DNA of 64,000 bases, taken from the NCBI GenBank assembly GCA_947095535.1, contig OX352774.1, positions 245,111,825 through 245,175,824 of the forward strand, read 5' to 3'. This document shows positions 59,441 to 64,000 of this stretch, piece after piece; within the stretch, counting starts at the first letter, position 1; each line of letters starts with the position of its first letter. The notes beneath the pieces are model-generated. The model was not told the DNA's origin, did not search any database, and worked only from the letters and a program-made list of their open reading frames with translations. A program made the position numbers and the translations under genes. Source of the DNA: Poecilobothrus nobilitatus (Eukaryota; Arthropoda; Insecta; Diptera; Dolichopodidae).

Positions 59441-62400
59441 ATGGACTTTTTAATGGAAAATTAGAGACCATTTACTCAGTAATTATTGAAGTTTATCTTT
59501 AAGGATACAAGAATACATACATCTATATTAGGTATATTAGTGGATAATATGGTATGGTAAGTTAATTTTTATATCACTATCTCTTTTTTATCATATATAT
59601 TTCAATTTTATACTCATTCATATAACGGAATACAAACATAAAATTTGTTAATATGCATTAAAGTAGTTTTGCATGAATTTTAAAACTATAAAAAAAAAAC
59701 AAAAACCGAATAGAAGAAAAGAGATAGAAATAGCTAAAGAACTTAATTTGTGATTTTTATTTTTCTCTTCTTTTTGAAGAGAGATGAAAAATGACCATTA
59801 TTTACAACAGAGGTCTATTTTGTGTTTTTTTTTATTATTTTCCTTTTTGTTTTTTTGTTAAGGATTTAAAGATGTTTGTAATTAAAGACCTATTAAAAGA
59901 TTTTTTTTATTAACAGTTTTATAATCATTATCTTTATATCTCGTTCTATCTTTGTTACTATTAATAGAGAGGTACAGAAAAGGCAACAAAAAACTTGTAA
60001 ATTTTTTTTTCTCTCATAAGTTAATTTACATCTTTACTTAACTTTTTTTAAGGGATTCAAATTTGTTAAAGTAAATAGAGATGGCACTTTGCGAAAGAAA
60101 TCTAACTTTCAATTCGAACGTGATTCGATTATTAAAAAAAAAAAGGAATATCAACAGGTATTATATTTATTTTTAAACAGATTTTTACAAAATAAAGTCG
60201 GAAAAGTAGCATTAAGAATGCAAAGCCGTTAAAATTTTAATTTCCGTAGTTAGGACTGCTCAATAGAGGTTTTAATAATAGATTTATAGCCAAATAGATT
60301 CAGTGGACTCGTAAGTAGAAATAGAAATTAAAAATAGAAATTTTTAATTTAGTTTATTTCATTTTCCTTTTCATTTCTTTTCTTGATACATTTCTCAAAA
60401 TCGCGAACAAATTTTTAATACTATGTCAGCCAGACAAGTTAATTTTTTAAATTACCTTTACTATCTTTGTGAAATATTTTTTTTCGTTTTTGTTATTGAA
60501 TAAAGCGGCAAGAAATACTTTATATTATCCTCGATTTGCTATTAATCGTTTCAGTTGTAACAGTTTTTTGTTGAGTCTTTGCTTCGAATAAAGTTGCCTT
60601 TCTACATGTTCTCTTAGGCCGTTCAACTCAACTAGGCTGTGCAAACTTTGCTGACTCCATTTGCTAAATTAAGCTCTACATCTCCATTTAATGGCACTAT
60701 ACTATTTTACGTACTCTATTTCGGTGCCGTTTAAGAAAATTAGCTAAAACGTTATGGGGCGTATACGCTATTCTTCAGAGTTCCCCACCTATTAATTGCA
60801 TATTATTTCAATAGTAGTTCAGTTTCTGGCACATTCAGTTTAAATTTTCTCGTAATATAATTACACCTAGATTTTGTTTAGTTGACTTATCGGCAGATTT
60901 TTATTTTTAATTTTAACGCTTAAGCTCTTAAATATATACGCCCTTTATTATTTATATTTTGATGCTTGTATGTAAATATAAGATGACCAGCCCTAGCCAA
61001 GTTAATATAAAAAAATAAAATAGCAAGTGTTTTCTTTACATTTAAAGTTTTTAAAAATTTTGTGACGTTCTAAAAAAAAGTGACATCTCTCTTTATTTCT
61101 GAACAATTAAATAATATTTCTTGTTGATATTATCAAAAAAAAAAACAAGAAAAAAACACAACAAAATTTAAATTTAAAAGGACAGTAAAATGAAATATGA
61201 GTAATAGTTAAAGTACATTTTTAAGGAAAAAAAAAGGTTTTTTATTTTTAAAAAAGAAAATTCTCCATAAAAAATTTAATAACCCTTTTGAATACATTGT
61301 TTAAATTTAACTTTTTTAAATTTTTTTTTTCATATTGATTAATTTTATGAATTTTGGTATTTTTTTTACATAGTTATTTTGTAAAGAAATTTTATGCAGT
61401 GTTTTTATAGATGTTAATTAATTATGGAAAAAATTTTAATGTATTTTTTATTGTTTAAATATGCAAATTTGAAATCAAAACTCTAAAAAGTTCTTGAACA
61501 TTTTTCTTTAACTTTAGGTTAAGCACTCTTAAAAGTGTCTATAATATTTTTACCAAATTTTTCTTCTCCAATTTATAAAAGGATTTGATATATATTAATG
61601 ATATATATATTAATGATTTGATCGTATTAATTAAATACGAATAAAAAATAACTTTTATTATAATCCTATTTATAAACCAACTACTGATTTTGAATTTTTA
61701 TTTTTTTTTTATAAAATTCCTAATTTATATACAATTAAAGCTTAATTTTCTAGACGATTTTTCTAGACCAAAATCTTAAAAGATAATTTCATATATTTTT
61801 ATTCAACTATTTAAAAAAAAAAACTTTATCACGACAATTCATTAGTAATTCACTTTATCCAGTATTTTAAATTTTATCTCAAAAAAATTATATTCGAATC
61901 GAAATTATAACTATAAACTTTCAAAATTAATATGAAAACTTTTTTTTGGATTATTAAAATCTTGAAATAAGAAAACTGACCAATTTTTTTTCTTTTTTGC
62001 AATTTATTCGTTCACTTTTTTTTCTCCGTTGCTTTTTTGCTTCCAAATTACTTCCCAAGAAAAAGACCCGGAAGATAATTCAAAACCAGTAAAAAAAAAA
62101 CATTATGAAAATTTACAATGAAAAATTATTGGTTTCTTCCTGAAATCTTTCGACTATAAAAAGAAAAAAAAAAAACCAAAATCAAATAATATTAAAAATC
62201 ATAATAAAAAAATTTATTTAGTATCCTTATTATCTTATCTTTTTCAATTTTATTTTAAAATTGATTCAAAATAATATTTGTTATACAATGTATGTATGTA
62301 CATATACATATATATTATTATAAGCAAGTTCAAGTACAAGAATTGGCTGCCATTGAACAAAAATTAAAAACAAAAAAAAAGAAACAAAAAATATTGCAAT

Positions 62401-63364
62401 GATTTCATTTTAATAAAAAACGACTCCAATTTAAGCAATCAAAACAAAAAAATATGGAAATTATTTACTTCCGATCTTATAAAACTATAGATTTTTTTTT
62501 TTTTTTTCGTTTTTGTTTTTATATAGTATGAATATTTGAGAGTGCTTTTAATATGAATTTAAAAGTGGATCCAATTAAATGAATAAATATTATTAAAATA
62601 TTTACACTGACAAATTGAATAATTAAATTAAAATATAAGGACCCCTTATAAAAATAATAACATTTTTTTTTTTTTGGGATCCTTATTAATTAAAAAATGC
62701 ATAAAATTTTAATATGAGTACTTGTAATTAATTTGTAATTTTTTTTTTTTGCCTAAATAATATCTTGTAATATTTTACATGGATGAAAAATTATAGTAAT
62801 TTAATAAGAATGATTTAAAGTGTATTAAAACAGTTATTTTTTAAAAGTATTTCATTAAAAATATATTCAGCACATCTCCTAGACAAAAAGAACGATAATA
62901 GAATATTTAAATGAATTAGAACGTTGTATTTATTTCACTTCTACTGTTTTCTTCACATAATTTTATTTCTTTTAGGACACCTTGTATATTGCACAAAATA
63001 AAAATATATTGATTTGGAATTGATATGAATGATTTTGTAATTGGAAAAAGTAAGAAACTTTTCCGTACCTAGAAAATTTATTAACAAAAACTGCCTAAAA
63101 TATGCAATTTTATTACAACAATTTAAAGTGTTTTACTTAACTAAGTTATTAAACAAACTGTGTTATTAACTGTGTTATTAAACAAAATATTGTAAATAAA
63201 GTAAATAAATGTAAATAAATCTTAAATTCTAATTGTAACCACAAAACAACAAACCTAATGAATCCTAGCAAAATTATTGAACTAATCAAATATAATGTAA
63301 ATATAAAAGAAAAAATTAACTTAAGATAACACTTATAGTATAATATAATATAATAAATATAAAT

Positions 63365-63476
63365 TATTGAACTGTAAATAGCACTGTCAAGCCCAAAATG
63401 GCCTTAGTAGCCGAGGACTCTACTGATATTATAACAATTAATTGTATAATGTTAGACTTAAATAAATAAAATAAAT
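63365..63476 (+). mobile_element. SINE family B tail fragment
   Basis: CCCAAAATGGCCTTAGTAGC then CGAGGACTCTACTGATATTA and an AAATAAATAAAATAAATAAG tail match the 3' part of family B. It directly precedes the full copy at 63487. Confidence 0.6.
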
Positions 63477-63486
63477 AAGTTTCTTT

Positions 63487-63650
63487 AGGGGCTTCGGTAG
63501 CTTAGTGGTAAGAGTGTGGCGTATTAACTGAAAGAGTGTGGGTTCGATCACTGCGCAGGTATAATAATAGTATAAAAACCTATAATGGCCTTGGTAACCG
63601 ATTGTTCAATACATTTATGTATGTAATATTAATATAAATAAATAAAAATA
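63487..63650 (+). mobile_element. SINE family B, compact full-length copy
   Basis: GGGGCTTCGGTAGCTTAGTG head, B-box-like GGTTCGATCAC, then CCTATAATGGCCTTGGTAAC and an AATATAAATAAATAAAAATA tail. Flanked by AAGTTTCTTT (63477-63486) and AAGTTTCTCT (63651-63660), a target duplication with one mismatch. Confidence 0.82.
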
Positions 63651-63907
63651 AAGTTTCTCTTACACAAAATACAAGCAGACTCAGTTGCTTAATAGCTAAG
63701 CGAATAAAGTTTCCAAAAAAAATCACATGAATTTTTAAAATGAAAGAAAATTGAAAGTGTGGGTTGATGTGTTGAAGAAAAAAAATTTTACTTACATTGT
63801 AAACACAAAGAAATTTTGCACAAATATTGCAGAAATTTAAAGATAATTAAAAATAAAAATTAAATACTAACTAAATTTCAATAATTTTATGAACTGAACT
63901 GATTTTT

Positions 63908-64000
63908 ATACCCGTATGAACTATGTTCAAGGGTATAATAAATTTGCCATTACGTTTGTGACACCTTAAAGGAGTCGAGCTAGATATAGTGTCAAAGGTA
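63908..64000 (+). repeat. Start of a family D element, cut by the window edge
   Basis: TATACCCGTATGAACTATGT, AAGGGTATA hairpin end, TTTGTGACACCTTAAAGGAG and GCTAGATATAGTGTCAAAGG match the reverse complement of the 10178 end and resemble the 49040 element. Confidence 0.7.

Larger units (their letters stand above)
47934..64000 (+). other. 3' UTR and intergenic DNA, no second gene recognised
   Basis: About 16 kb of AT-rich sequence with long A/T runs. It contains SINEs, a 367-bp TIR element, a foldback element and simple repeats, each listed separately. The longest anonymous frame (58803-59123, - strand, 106 codons) is low-complexity and unlike any family I know. Transcript termination could be anywhere from about 48 kb onward. 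Confidence 0.6.

Overview
The window is AT-rich animal (insect-type) nuclear DNA. It has very long introns, abundant poly(A)/poly(T) and TA microsatellites, and dense mobile-element remains. The only clearly functional gene is the 3' half of a dpr-interacting-protein (DIP) / lachesin-type immunoglobulin cell-surface gene on the + strand. It starts upstream of the window. DIP-family genes are an arthropod hallmark, so I read this as an insect; the order (perhaps Diptera) is not settled by the sequence.

The gene was read as six exons: 237-365, 12094-12228, 13458-13607, 19310-19408, 26764-26880 and 47734-47933. All five introns are phase 1, every junction is GT..AG, and the frame stays open to a TAG at 47931-47933. 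The visible 276 codons give the end of Ig domain 2, all of Ig domain 3, a Thr/Ser/Asn-rich stalk, and a hydrophobic C-terminal tail consistent with GPI anchoring. The motifs look closest to what I remember of Drosophila DIP-gamma; the paralogue call is tentative.

The introns (11.7, 1.2, 5.7, 7.4 and 20.9 kb) are layered with transposons. Intron 1 has several copies of a modular ~0.8-1.8 kb repeat (here 'family M'), a Jockey-like reverse-transcriptase relic, a Tigger/pogo-like TIR element (6367-7374) with a SINE nested in it, and a repeat ending in ATACGGGTATA. Intron 3 has a SINE with a 15-bp target duplication and a family M copy. Intron 4 has another reverse-transcriptase relic and a SINE. 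Intron 5 has a Jockey 3' end, four or more family M copies in both orientations, a palindromic minisatellite, a small foldback element, a tRNA-like SINE, and a complete hAT transposon (41739-46101) with perfect 8-bp target duplications, a frameshifted BED/hAT transposase and a nested family M copy.

Downstream of the stop (47934-64000) I find no second gene. This stretch holds possible 3' UTR, SINEs, a 367-bp TIR element, a foldback element split by a SINE, simple repeats, and the start of another ATACCCG-type element at the right edge.

Most striking are family M, whose core unit repeats at exactly 477-bp spacing in two separate copies, and three separate cases of one element nested inside another, two of them confirmed by target-site duplications of the inner element.
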